The notes: generated from the sequence alone by a model not told the origin. Shown: positions 32,645 to 46,600, numbered from the stretch's first letter. The stretch is DNA of 64,000 nt from Myrmaecium sp. VS I D KN 1 (GCA_019775845.1 JADQAV010000035.1:62001-126000); one strand, 5' to 3'. Made by a program: numbers and translations.

Positions 32645-34623
32645 CGATCTCTCTGAGCGCTTCTCTCAAGCCTGAGGTTCCATCTACCGTATGCATCACT
32701 TACGGAACCGCATTCATACTCTGATGCCCGAGGAAGAATAAAGAAGGGAAGCTACATGGAGCTTCCCCCCAAGCTCGATCCAGGCTCTGCTGGTTCTCGA
32801 ACTTTCAGTGACACAAAGTCGTGAGCGGATTGGTCGCGCTCCTCGTCATCGCCAACCTATTTTAGCGATAGCTGGTCGCAGTCGCACTCACACTCGTGCA
32901 GGCAATCCAATCCCACGGGCATGGATGCCAGGAAAAAGACAACCTGTCAGCAACGATAAGGCTCAGCGACCGGCACCGAGTCGGGATTGCTGCAGGTGGC
33001 TCTCGTTCAAGGAAACAAAAGGGGGACCAGGTGCATGACGAAGAAGAACCTCTCTCAAGGGCGCGAGAGGGTTGCTGGCTGGCTCTTTGTAGGAAAGCGA
33101 TGTCGCTGGCAAGCAACCTGATCATCTTTCCCCCCGCCGATCACATTCGTCGCTTCGGTGCATATTTATCCAAGCCAACCCCTCTCTGAAACGTTCTCCT
33201 CGAATGATGGGATGCGTAGCCACAAAGTCATCCCACCCTCCTTCAAACGTGATGCGAAATACTCCTAGCCATAAAGACTACAACGGATTGTTGCGAGCAA
33301 CCGCTGCCGTAAGGCCAGACCTGGACTTTGGGATGGCTTCATCTGTGCTCCCTGCAGGCGTCGTCCCGGACGGATCCTGGACAAGATTTCAATCCACGGA
33401 CCAAGTCAAAGTTAGTTTCAACGATGCGAAGACAAGGCGCGCAGGAAGACGCTGATCCCGGAATGGGGGCACTTCGTGAGGCCCTGGCGGGAAAGGATTA
33501 TGATTCAGTTGGTGTATAATACAGTATTTACAAAATTCTTACCACGGTGCGGCTTCAACTAGTCAGATACCGTGATGGTGGTGGCACATAAAGCGCTCCA
33601 ACATGCCTGACAACTTCTGACATCGGCCTGGAATCAACATAACAACGTCAATCTGCCTTCTCGGTTTTTAGCAGTGACGCGATCTTGGGTGGCAGCCGGA
33701 AGTCGTCAACGTTGTTGCGATCACTCTTTCTAAACAAGGGATCAGGATACGGTCCGGTATTATGGTATTCTCTCATGTCATCCCGAGGAGGCCACGGACC
33801 CTGATAGAGTCAGAGTTTTGTATCATGAGATGCTAAAAGCCCAAGGGTGGTGTTGCTAATCAGATGAGACGTCGCCAGAAATTCCCTCCCCGACCGGTCC
33901 GAATGGCGGCGCCTCAGCCTCACAGGCCGCAATCCGCAGGCCGTGGACCGACCCCTCTTTCCCCCTCCACCGCCCCTCCCCCTCCATCGCCGCCACCTAG
34001 ACTTCAGCAGGCCTGGCCGGCAGCTTCATCGCGACGCAGAATCGCGAGCTCGGGAGCAGCCGTGTGCATTCGGCTACGGCATTAAGCTGTGCAAGCACGG
34101 CTTTCACTGGACATACGGAATCACGGGTATCGAGAGTGCCGGCACGCCTTCCGAGGTCACTCAGGCCGGACAGGTGCAGGTGAAGGGGCACCGCCCTGGT
34201 AAGCTGCAGGAGGTTCATCCAGTTGCAACGGATGTGCCTTAGGTAAGCAGGAGTTACAGTAACCTGAAGGTTAGTAAGGTACCTTGCCTTGCCTATACGG
34301 ATAGGTAGGAGTAGGTACGATGTAGGGCATGGAAGCCGAGATGGAAGAGCTCGCGGGATCCGGCCGGTAAGCTGAGACGGCTGCCCGGCCCTGACTGGTG
34401 ATGCCCGTCAGCCGTGGTCGGTTCCGCGGTGCCGAATTATCGTGGTTCGAGCAGAAAAAAATAGTTACATGCATCCATCCCTCACTAGAAGCAGTAAGGT
34501 ATGAGAATGGGTGGTGTGTGATGTGTGTGGTGACTCCCGTCTGGTGAGTGGTGTGGCAGTTGCTGTGGATTCCATTCCAATGAATTTCCGTTCGGCGTGA
34601 CGCAAAGACTGGCTGCCCCTCAC

Positions 34624-34630
34624 TATAAAA
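34624..34630 (+). promoter_or_regulatory. TATA box of the GAPDH gene
   Basis: TATAAAA lies 224 bases before the start codon (about 160 before it once the leader intron is removed). It is followed by the pyrimidine-rich stretch (about 34,650-34,735) that marks the transcription start region of highly expressed fungal glycolytic genes. Confidence 0.7.
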
Positions 34631-34765
34631 CTGCACCAAGCGCCCAGCCAGACCTGCCCTCATCTCCCAAGTCATCACACCCCACCTCTCAACAATTCTC
34701 TTCCACCTCCTACACTTCATCCATCTCCCTGCTTCACGCACCTGAAAAAGTCTTTTCCATCAACA

Positions 34766-34829
34766 GTACGTCGTTCCCTGCAACTGCCATCACTGTGCCT
34801 GCAACTGATAGCTAACTGTCTCTCTGCAG
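34766..34829 (+). other. Intron in the GAPDH 5' leader
   Basis: A donor GTACGT, a branch-like GCTAACTG and the acceptor CTCTGCAG define a 64-nt intron ending 18 bases before the ATG. Leader introns are known in fungal gpd genes and often raise expression. Confidence 0.7.
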
Positions 34830-34847
34830 CATTACCCCGCTATCAAA

Positions 34848-36080
<1,233 letters not shown>

Positions 36081-36813
36081 ATCAGAGATGAAAAGACTGT
36101 CTGCTGAGCAGATTATAGAGGGGTGAATGCTGCATTGAGTATTTCCTTGTAACGCTCCAGGGGAAAATATGCCACAGGGTTTGGAATGAATGAACACGAA
36201 TAGACAGAACATGAAAATCATTAATCAGTTAAAACATGCCCTACTTTTGTTGAACACTCTCCTCGGATAACCACTTCAACTAATTAACACGAGGTCTTAA
36301 CTACAGTCTCCTGCCGCAGCCGGTGGTTAGCGCTGGCGTCCTACACGTCTTATTAGTAGAGCACTCCGGTATAATAAATAAGTCTCAGGCAGCTAGGTAT
36401 TATCAGGCATCGCCCGCCGGGCGTGCATCAAGGGCTGAGGCTGTGGCGGCTGCGAGAGACTTCGAGAGAGCAGTGAGGGCCCCCCTGTGGAAGAAAGCCG
36501 GTGGACACCACCGCCCGGCGCAGGCCTGAGGACAGGCCTGGCGGGAGGGGAAGGTAATTGTCAGGCTGCGCATGGCTGCAAGGCAGCATGGCAGCGAGGC
36601 AGCAAGGCAGCGAGGCATTAATGTACGGGTCCCTGCGGCGATACCAGCATGGTTGCTGGATCGTGTCACCCTTTTTAGAGGGGTTGTTGCCTGAGTGGCA
36701 GGGCCTTGGCGTTACACAGTTACTTATATTAGTATTAATACCTAGATGCCTGAGACTTATTTCTTATACTAATTATTAGATTATATCACCCTTTTTTAAA
36801 GGGGTTATTATTA
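36081..36813. other. GAPDH 3' flank and GC-rich repeat remnant
   Basis: After the GAPDH 3' flank (to about 36,240), a GC-rich patch (about 36,320-36,700) holds imperfect GGCAGC(A/G) repeats at 36,579-36,617. It also has a phrase TCACCCTTTTT followed by GGGGTT that recurs 120 bases later (36,667 and 36,788), the second copy AT-shifted. This looks like the less mutated edge of a repeat. An open frame (36,323-36,529) has no recognisable family. Confidence 0.5.
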
Positions 36814-37463
36814 TGAAACTTCTAAGGACCTCCTAAAATCCGAAAATCGCCTAAGTCCCTAGGCCGCAGGTGTTACCCGGTACACGTCCCTCGCGCTTAC
36901 CCGGTACACGGGCTCTTACTCGGTATACGTCCTAGCCCTTACTTAGTATATAGGCCTGCTATCTAACCCTTACTACTACCTAGTAATATTACTACTATAC
37001 TTATAATTTTACTCGCTATATTACTACTACCCTACTATTACCTAAAATTTTACTTAATAAACCTACCTTTATTAGGATACGTCGCTACTATATTACCTTA
37101 AACCTGTACTTATTTAATACTTTATTAGAAACTCCGCTTTAAGACCTATAAATTTAAGTAGTATTTTAATAAGGCTTTATACTATACCGCCTCCTCCTTA
37201 AGTATATATAAACCTCTTTATCCTTATAGTTTTAGATTTCTAATTCGAATAATTCTAGTTCTTTCTTCTTAAGTTCTTCTTAAGGATTTACTTAGCTTTA
37301 TTCTTCTTCTTATACTTTTAAACCTTCTTTAAGTTAACTCCTTATTACTTATTTTCTTCTCCCTTACCTTTAATTTATAAAATTAGAAGATTAGACTCTA
37401 CTTAGAATTATCTCCTTTTATTTCTATTTTAGTTTAAGAGAACGGTACTATTATCTATAATAG
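36814..37463 (+). repeat. Left LTR of the chromovirus fossil
   Basis: About 650 bp. It aligns along its whole length with 41,071-41,749, ending at the shared phrase GGTACTATTATCTATAATAG. The end is placed to within about 5 bases. Confidence 0.8.
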
Positions 37464-40400
37464 TATTATTTAAACTTTATTAAGTAGCCTCGCGCTTTAA
37501 ACTTAAGAAATAAACCCTCTTTAATTCTAAGCTATTAAATTAATAGTTTAATTAATACCTCTACTGTAATTAATTAAAGCGCTACCTTACTCTTTATTAA
37601 TTCTAAATTCCTTACTATAAATAACCTCTAACTACGTTTAAAAAAATATCCGGAAACCCTTATAGTTTTAAATAGACGTAAATCTGCCGTAAGGAGGATT
37701 ACGTATAAAATCGACTTAGAAATTCGTATTAACTAGTATTTAGAAACTATAACCCTCTATATTACTTATTTAGCGGAATATCTTATTACTTTAGGAACTT
37801 CTTAGCTAAAGTAGTATAATCCGGTTATAAACTAGTTAAAAAATTAGATTACTTTTACTACTCCGTTTTATTAGGCTAATTATCTTCTTATAAGGGAAGA
37901 AATTACCTTTAAATCCTCTATCTCTACTTATATACCTATTACTTATATTTCCGCTATAGCTTTAGATAAGCTCTTAAAAAAATATAGTAATTAAATATAC
38001 TTAGTTTTACTCTCTAATATAAGGTTATATATTAAAGCTTAGAAAAAGGCCTCCTTTATAACTCCTAAGGAGGAATAGCGACGCTTTAAAGAAATTATTC
38101 TACTATAATTCTATAACTTTTTACTTCTTTTTACTAAAGAGAAGCTAATAAGCTCCCGTTATATTACTATATTAACTATAAAATTATTTTTAAAGACGGA
38201 AAAAAGCCTAATTTTAGGCCTCTTTATCCTATATTTAATCTTAAGCTTAAAGTCTTTAGAGATTATTTTAAATCTAAATTAGCTAAAGGCTTTATTCGTC
38301 CTTTATCCTCCTCTTATACCTCTCCGGTTCTATTTATTAGAAAACCTAGAAGCTTCTATTTTTATACTTTAAATAAGATAACTAAGAAAAACTATTATCC
38401 TCTCCCGCTAATTAATAAATCCCTTTAGAAGCTCTATTAAGGTAAAATCTTTACTTACCTTAACCTTTAAGAAGCCTATAACCTTATTTATATTAAAGAG
38501 GGTTATAAGTATTTAATAGTATTTAGAACCCGTTATAGCCTCTTTAAATACTTTATTATATTCTTTAGTTTAATAAATACTCCCGTAACCTGCTAGTATT
38601 TTATAAACGATACTTTAAGAGAATTTTTAGATATCTTTTATGTAATTTATCTTAATAATATCCTTATTTTCGTTAAAATAAGGTAGAATATAATAATTAC
38701 GTCCGGAAAGTCTTTAAAAACTCCTTAAAGCCGGCCTTTATATTAAAGGCGAGAAGTATAAGTTCTTTACTTACTCTACTACCTTTATAAGCTTTATAGT
38801 TTTACTAGATAGAATTATTATAGATACTATAAAAGTTACTATAATTTAAAATTAAGAAACGCCTTAAAATATTAAAGACTTATAGTCTTTCCTTAGTTTC
38901 GCTAAGTTTTATTATAAGTTTATTAAAAAGTACTTACGTAAAGCTCGCCCGTTCTTTAACCTCTTTTAGAAAGGCGCCGCTTTTATTTAGAGTTCTAAAT
39001 AAGAGAAAGTCTTTAACTTTTTAAAAGGAAGTTTTCTACTCTAGCTTAATTCTCCGCTATTTAGACCCTAAGCTAGATATTATTTTAGAAATAAATATAT
39101 TTAATTTTATAATTTCCGGTACCCTTTCTTAATAGGTTCTATATTTAAATAATAAAAAGCTTTTTTATTTAATCGCCTATTACTTACGTAAAATAACCCC
39201 GCCTAAGTATAATTATAGGATTAGAGATAAGGAGTTACTTACTATTATTAAATCTCTAAAGAAATACCGTCCTTTAGTTTTAAACCTTCGAAAGCCGCTC
39301 TTAATTTATATTAATTATTTAAACCTCTCTATTTTTACTTTAAGGAGGATTTTAAACCGCCGCTAGGCCCGCTAGGTAAATAAACTTTCTAAATTAAACT
39401 TCTATATAATCTTCCGCTTAGAAGATTAGAATAAATAAGTTAATACTTTAACTTAATAATCTAGAAATTATCCTTCGCTAGAGGGAGACCTCCTAGATAA
39501 TCCTAAGCTTAGAGAAATTTTAGATTTCTAGCCTTATAATCGTAGCTTTAGAAACCTTATTAGCCTTAGAAATTCGCTAGGCTTTAGAATTAAATACTCT
39601 TAAATAAGAAATCCTTAAAGCTTAAGAAATAGAACTCCTAAATATTATTTAATTAACCTAGGAGCCTACTTAGTAGACTTTAATAGCCTTTTACTTATAA
39701 ATAGTCTTATTTACGTTTTAGAAGACCTTAATCTTCGCTATAAGAGTATTTAGTCTTACTATTTATATCTTACTATAGACTACCCTAGTTATATTATAAC
39801 TTTTAAAATAGTTTCCTATAACTTTTAGTAGCCTAAAATAAGGGATACTATTACTCGGTTTATTTATAACTATAAAACTTATAGATATATTAAACTAGTT
39901 TAATATACTTCTTTTAGGTATTTAAAACCCCTTAAGATTTTATAGCGCTGCTAGGAATCTATCTCTCTTAATTTTATTACTAAGCTCCCGCTAGTAGACT
40001 TCTTAAACGTAATTCTAGTTTTTATAAATAAGCTAATTAGGATAACTTATTTTATCCCCTATTATATAATTACTAATTCTATATACCTTACGTCGCTTTA
40101 CTATAATAACGTTTTTAAGCTTTATAGCTTACCTTAGGATTTTACCTCTAACTATAGATTTATTTTTACCTTGTAGTTTACTTACGCCCTTAGTAAGGCT
40201 CTTACTATTAAGCTAAGTCTTAGTATAAGTTTTTATCCTTAAACGGATAGATATATAGAAAGGGCTAATATAATTCTAAAGTAATACCTTTAAGCCTACG
40301 CTAATTATTAGTAGGATAATTAGGTAGAGCTACTTACCTTTATAGAATTTACTTATAATAATATAATTTCTATAATAACTAAAGTTAAGCTATTCTTTAT

Positions 40401-41070
40401 AAATTACAGCTTTAACTATTAGTACTAAATCCTCTCTAAGAAGGTTATATAAGCCTCGCTATAAGAATTAAAGACCTTTATATACCGTTTTAATAGTCTT
40501 ATAGAATATTTATAGTAGGAAATTTAACTCGCCTAAAATATCTACTTAGAGTAGGTAAATAAGAATAGAATCTTACCGCTAATTTTTTAACTTAGTAATA
40601 AAGTCTAGCTCCTCCGATAGTATATTTATATAATATACCTCTTATTTAAACTTAATTATAAGCGCCTAGGGCCTTATAAAATTATAGAAAAGCTCTTTAG
40701 TTATACTTACCGCCTAGAACTCCCGAGTACTATAAAATATTATAATATATTTTATATTAGCCTTCTTAAACCTACTACTAGCGATCCTCTCTTTAGCTAG
40801 GAAAAAATACCACCTTTACTTATTATTATAAAAGGTAAGGAAGAATACTAAATTAAAGAGATTTTAGACGTTAAAGTAAATCGCCGGTAATTTTAATACT
40901 TTATCCGCTAGGTTAAATACTTAAATCTAACTTAGGAACTTTATAAGTTTATTAAAGGCCTTACTACCTCTAATAATTTTTATTAGTACTACTCTAATAA
41001 ACCTTACCCTCTAAATTACGCTTAGAAAGCTTATAGGAACTTACTTATTAAAAAAGGAGACCTCTTATTA

Positions 41071-41749
41071 TAAAACTTCTAAGAACCTCCTAAAACCTTA
41101 AAATTACTTAAGTTCCTAAGCTATAAGTATTACCTAGTATATATCCCTTATACTTACTTAGTATACGGGCTTTTACTTAGTATATATCCTAGCTCTTACT
41201 TAGTATATAAGCCTACTATTTAACCTTTATTACTACCTAGCGATATCGCTGCTATTTAGTAATATTACTATTATATAGTATACTTATAATCTTACTCTTT
41301 ATTATATTACTACTACCTTACTATCGCTTAATATTTTACCTAATAAACTTACTCTTATTAGGATACGTCGCTACTATATTATCTTAAACCCGTACTAGTT
41401 TAATACTTTATTAGAAACCCCGCTTTAAGATTTATAAAATTAAGTAGTACTTTAATAAGGCCTTATACTATACTACTTCCTCCTTAAGTATATATAAACC
41501 TCTTTACCTTTATAGTTTTAGATTTCTAATTTAAATAATTCTAGTTCTTCCTCCTTAAGTTCTTCTTAAGGATTCGCTCGGCTTTATTTTTACTTTTATA
41601 TCCTTAGACCTTCCTTAAGTTAACCCCTTATTACTTATTTTCTTTCCCCTTACCTTTAATTTATAAAATTAGAAGATTAGACCCTACTTAAGATTTTCTC
41701 CCTCTATTTCTATCTTAGTTTAAGAGAACGGTACTATTATCTATAATAG
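41071..41749 (+). repeat. Right LTR of the chromovirus fossil
   Basis: About 680 bp, homologous to the left LTR and more AT-shifted at its left part. It carries about 25-30 extra bases near 41,240-41,285 relative to the left copy. Confidence 0.8.
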
Positions 41750-43059
41750 TTATTACTTAAATAGTAAGGTCTTAGTCTTATAAAAAGTATATAATTTAAA
41801 TTAGATTCTATTTATTTATATTACTTTATAGTTTAAAATATAATAGATCTAAAATCTATAAGCTTATAGGCTACTAGTTTATAATTCTTATTCTAACTAG
41901 GATTTTTATAATATTATTCTATATAAATATTTACTCCTACTAATATATATTATATATATAAAGCTACTAGATAAAGGTTAATATAATATATATTATTAAG
42001 TAATTTATTTTCTCTTCTATTATTATCTACTATAAGTATAATTAATATACTTATTATATTACTAATTTTCTAGATATTATCTTTAACTTTATTAACCTTT
42101 TAGGAACTTTATTAATTATATAATTACTCTCTCTAAGTAATAAGATATTAGTTTAATTAGTATATTAAGGCTTAATAATAATTAAAGAACTTTTTCTCCT
42201 TTCTTTCTTTTATAAATAAAGTACTTAGAAAATTATCTAAAAAATAAATTCTAAATCTAAGGCCTCTATTATATATAGGATTAAACTTAGTATATTTAGA
42301 TATATAAAAGAATTTATTATTCTATTATAGAACCTTAGTGTTCCTATACGCGAGTTAAAAATATCTTTTCGCCTAAACGGAGTACCTTTGGTACGAATGC
42401 CCAAGCGATCTCCGAGTCCGGCGAAATATCGGAACCGGCCATACCAACTCTCAAGCAACTATCACTACATCCCCTACTTGACCCGATGCGCTTCACATAC
42501 TAACAGTCTGTAAAAGAGCTCACGTACCGTCGCTAGATCTGCAGGGGGAACAGAATACTTCTAATCGTTGCTTGGCTTTCTCTGACCGACGTGTCGTGAG
42601 CGCAGGACAGGTGGCTGGGGGCTTGCTTGATATACGTACCGGTTCGTGCTTTGGGATCCGAAGGTAAGTGGACCTGCCTGTCTGGTTGTTATGCGCCTCC
42701 GTCCGTACCGTTTATACACTCGAGGCCTCTGTTGTCTCTGTGTCAATCTTTTATTCGCTGTCTTTATCTACCAATACCGTCCCGGGTCGAACGAGTCTCG
42801 TGATCCTGATTTTATTGTTTTATCCGCTTTTTTCCTACACTCTTCCTGCATGCGAGTGGTCTGAACGTTTCTGAAAGTCGGATATAGAGACTCTACGTTG
42901 GTCCATTCATGTCACGTGGGAGTACTGCTGCCGAAGCCAAGACAGTGCATGACAACTGATACGCAAAACAGCGACACCAGCGTCTAAGAATATCGAACGC
43001 AATGATGATCGCGTAGGTTCGGCCGTCTACAGCTTTCCTCGAAGTATCCAAACGCTGCG
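41750..43059. other. RIP block edge and upstream region of the deacetylase gene
   Basis: AT-rich eroded sequence continues to about 42,330, then composition returns to normal. From 42,400 to 43,059 is the presumed promoter and leader of the histone deacetylase gene. No gene is supported. Short frames near 42,237-42,870 have no family resemblance. Confidence 0.55.
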
Positions 43060-46000
43060 ATGGACGCCAACGTGGACGTCCTGATGCATGAAGATGGCAT
43101 TTTCGGGACGACGGAACTGAACGGTCACACCGAGACGGTGGATCCTTCTGCAATTGTTCTCAACCAGGAGGAGATTCAGTCGCCCATTTTGACGACGAAG
43201 GAGCACCTGCCGTTGCTGTCTCATGATTCACCGCCTCATGAACTGCCGCCGCACCTCGATCAATTTGACGGCGCCTTTCCCTCGGACGCTCCACCACCCA
43301 TACATCAGGATCACGAACGCGATCATGACACTGACACTGACACCACTGATTCCGTACTAGCGTCGGACATCATGGAAGAAGATGATGTTATCGATTCACC
43401 TCGTCATGTCGTTCAAGTGGTAATTCCTCGGATACCGAAAGTCGCCGCGCTGCCATACTCTTCGTCGCAGTCAGGTCTTGTCTATGACGTCCGCATGCGG
43501 TTCCACACGGAGCCAATCTCGTCGATGATTGATGAAGACGACATCCATCCCGAGGAGCCACGTCGCATACTGGAGATCTTCGATGAACTCGTCAACGCTG
43601 GCCTGGTTGCGGACCCCAAATTCCCCGACCTGGATCCCGAAACGCAGCTCCTTCGGATCGAGCCGCGGTTTGCTTCGCGAAGAGAGATCTGTTTGGTCCA
43701 TAACCAGGAACATTACGACTGGGTCAAATCACTCGCGAGAAAGGAGGAAGACGAGTTGAACGAGATGGCGAAACACCTGGACTCTGTCTACCTGCATCCG
43801 AGCACGTACTTCTGCGCCAAGCTTTCTGCCGGCGGTGCCATCGAAGCATGCAGAGCGGTTGTTGGCGGCGCCGTCAAGAATGCCATCGCCGTCATCCGTC
43901 CTCCCGGTCACCATGCCGAAGTCGACCAGCCCGGCGGTTTCTGTTTTTTCAACAACGTCCCCATCGCGGCAAAAGTCTGCCAGGAAGACTTTCCGGACAC
44001 TTGCAGGAAAATACTGATCTTGGATTGGGACGTCCACCACGGGAATGGCGTCCAGCAAGCGTTCGAGGATGACCCAAATGTCTTGTACATCTCGCTCCAC
44101 GTTCATAAGAACGGGACCTTTTACCCCAACGGCCCTTACGGAGACCACCTCCACTGCGGAATTGGCCGAGGGATCGGGCGGAACGTGAATATCCCATGGG
44201 CGGACCACGGCATGGGTGACGGCGACTATATGTACGCATTCCAAAATGTGGTCATGCCAATCGCCACGGAATTTGCGCCCGACCTTGTGATCGTTTCTGC
44301 CGGTTTTGATGCTGCTGAGGGCGACCGGCTTGGAGGCTGCCATGTCAGCCCTCCCTGCTACGCTCATATGACGCACATGCTGAAGTCGTTAGCTGGAGGC
44401 AAAATCTGCGTCTGCTTGGAAGGAGGCTATAATCTCCGGTCGATCGCCAAATCGGCGCTGGCCGTAACCCGCACGCTGATGGGAGAGCCGCCGGACCGAC
44501 TGGGCGAGGTCACCCCGTCGGCGTTGGGTGTGAGCACGGTGCAGTTGGTGATGCGGACGCAGGCGAAATACTGGAAGTGCATGTATCCGAAAGATACGGG
44601 CCTGAAGCCGACACCAGGCGTACCCGGCCAACGTCTGCACGACATCATCCGAAGCTGGCAGAGCAAGATGCTGTGGGAGGAGTGCCGGATGGCGCCGTTG
44701 CTCATCGTGCGGGATCGGGTATCGACATCGTTCAAGGACCAGGTGGTTGCTACGTATGTATGTCGGTTGATCCCGTCGAAGACTGTGCTAATACGCGTTC
44801 AGTAAAAACTTTATGGAAGCGAGGCCGCTGCTGGTGATTCTGCATGACCCGCCAGAAGTGCATGGGATTCCGGACCCCCGCACGAACAAGCTAGAGCTTC
44901 ACAACACATGGCTGGTAAGTCGAAGGCGGCGAAAGAGGAGAGTTGGACCCGCTGACGACTGGATATCGAAGACTGATGCGACCAAGACGTACATCGACTG
45001 GGCGATTGGACAAGGGTTCGGGGTCATTGATGTGAACATCCCGAAGTATATTACGGAGCAGGATGTAAGTTGTTGTTACTTGATGTGGGGTTGGATGCTA
45101 ACAACGACGTAGGATGAGGGTGGCTATATTGAACCGGATGCATTGGAGGACCGTGGCAGTGCTGCCAGGGAACTAGTCACTTATTTGTGGCAGAATTACA
45201 TCGAGTAAGTCCTACCAAGCTACGTAGTACGGACATTGTCACTAATTGTACGCCTTAGAATCAGTGATGCAACTGACGTTTTCTTCATCGGTGTCGGGGC
45301 CGCCCATTCGGGAATCCTCGAGCTTCTGAATACCGAAGAGAGCACGACGGATGATGCGTCAAATATTCGGAACATCATCTGTTTTGTTTCCGAGGGTCCG
45401 CTAGTCTCGGTGAAGCGTCCGACTGATGACTACATTGCTGGCTGGTATTGGAGCGTAAGCCCCCTCCCCATCTCTCTTCCCTTCTCGAGCAATCCCAGCT
45501 GACCATCATCCTCTAGCGGTCTCTTGTCTTTGTGGCCCCCACCCACCTCGCCTGGGACCCAACACGGCACCGCAAAGCGCGCAAGAAGTATGGCAATCTG
45601 GTTAAGTCGACCGTGAGCGGCCTGAATGACATGCTCCTGGAGCATAAGGACCAGGTCTTCTCGCTCATCCTAGCGGCCACGGAGGAGTGGCGGGAATCCG
45701 AGTTCCGGAAGCATGAGGTGGATCGGAACCGGCTCGAGAAGGAAGAGATCAAGGCGGTGGCCGGGCAGTTGGGAGGCCCGGGCAGTGCGGCATGGGAATT
45801 GAGCCGGGTGGTGGGAGAGCACTTCCACGGGAGGAATGGGAACGGACATCATCGCGGTCTCAGCGGGAACGGAAACGGGGGCGGACATACCGCGTCCAGC
45901 GTCCCGCCGCCGTTCACGTCGGCACCTAGCTTGGGCGTGGGCGTGCCAATGGAGCGGAGTCGGAGCGGCAATAGCATCGGTGTCGGCGGTGGGCATGGAG

Positions 46001-46176
46001 GCGGATACGGGAGCGGAGCTGGTAGAGGGAGGACGATGAGTCCGGCGGCGGCCGGTCAGGCTCCCGCCGCGCTCCCGCCGTTGCAGAGCAGTCCGAGAGG
46101 ACCGCCAATCGGCTACTTCACCCCAGGACCGGGGAGCAGCCCACAACCGCCGAGTCGGAGCCCAGGGAAACGGTGA
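43060..46176 (+). CDS. hdaA: Class II histone deacetylase (HdaA/Hda1/Clr3 type)
   Basis: The six exons are 43060-44753, 44803-44914, 44972-45064, 45113-45204, 45259-45454 and 45517-46176 (948 residues). Residues 1 to about 135 are acidic and probably disordered. The deacetylase domain runs from about 140 to 470. The paired active-site histidines are H284/H285 in RPPGHHAE. Zinc ligands are D324 and H326 in DWDVHHGNG and D417 in SAGFDAAEGD. The transition-state tyrosine is Y457 in LEGGYNLR. All catalytic residues are intact. A C-terminal Arb2-like domain follows (about 530-780, with LVILHDPPEVHGIPD and FFIGVGAAHSGILELL), as in yeast Hda1 and fission yeast Clr3. The last about 120 residues are Gly/Ser/Pro-rich. 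It removes acetyl groups from histone tails to silence genes and heterochromatin; in Aspergillus HdaA represses subtelomeric secondary-metabolite clusters. It sits alone between RIP-eroded blocks. Confidence 0.97.
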
Positions 46177-46479
46177 AGACCTCATAGCGGATATACATGA
46201 TGAGCAAATAGCAGGGGAGCGGTAATTTAAGGAATGGTTTATAGGCAGAGCTAACCTGGGAATAGGAGGGTGATCTTACTATATGCTTTCTAATACTATA
46301 TTCTCTTTTTTTTTTCCCTTTCTCCCGATTCTCTAATCGTATTATTTTAGTAATCTTAGATTAAGGGCGCGCTAAGGCTCCACTTAATATAAATCCTTAG
46401 ACTCCTTCTTCTTTATACTAATAATATATTTTAGAATAGTAAAAGGTATTTTTTAAAAAAAACCTATGATTAAATAATA

Positions 46480-46600
46480 GAATAGGTTAGTTTAAACCTA
46501 TTAGGTTTAAGCTAGGTTAAATTAATACTATTTAAAGCCTAAATTAATTAGGTCTAACCTAGTTAAGCCGAGCTAGACCTAACCTAATCTTAGTAGTTTA
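46480..46600. repeat. Cluster of AGGTTTAA/TTAGGTCTAACCTA palindromic units
   Basis: Short units such as TAGGTTTAAGCTAGGTT and TTAGGTCTAACCTAGTTAAG alternate in both orientations over about 120 bases, giving imperfect hairpins around the GAGCTAGACC core. It is probably an eroded satellite-like patch. Confidence 0.5.

Larger units (their letters stand above)
32291..34847. other. Divergent intergenic region Cox5 / GAPDH, 2.6 kb
   Basis: This is the shared upstream region of the Cox5 gene (-) and the GAPDH gene (+). It contains the CCAAT box, the 8-bp repeat, and the GAPDH core promoter and leader, listed separately. No gene is supported between 32,700 and 34,600; its open frames are short and biased. 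Confidence 0.55.
36814..41749 (+). mobile_element. Ty3/Gypsy chromovirus fossil with paired LTRs (RIP-eroded)
   Basis: Two direct long terminal repeats bound this element: about 36,814-37,463 and about 41,071-41,749. They start TGAAACTTCTAAG and its RIP-shifted twin. They differ by many transitions, and the right copy carries a short extra segment. A purine-rich tract (AAAAAAGGAG) precedes the right LTR as expected for a polypurine tract. Between them, in plus orientation, lie a reverse transcriptase core (about 38,350-38,700), an RNase H region (about 39,050-39,350), an integrase core (about 39,900-40,400) and a chromodomain-like end (about 40,850-41,030), the order of a chromovirus. A capsid region is presumed in 37,470-37,950 but is not clear. 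It is thoroughly broken throughout, far more than ten breaks. Because RIP acts fast, the LTR divergence is not a clock. Target duplications cannot be judged in such AT-rich flanks. Confidence 0.85.

Noticed and set aside
33864-34242. Proline-rich plus-strand frames between Cox5 and GAPDH
   Set aside because: Two overlapping frames are open with no start context, intron logic or family resemblance.
36323-36529. Small plus-strand frame after GAPDH
   Set aside because: It has no recognisable domain and lies in the GC-rich repeat remnant, so it is more likely a piece of a repeat than a gene.
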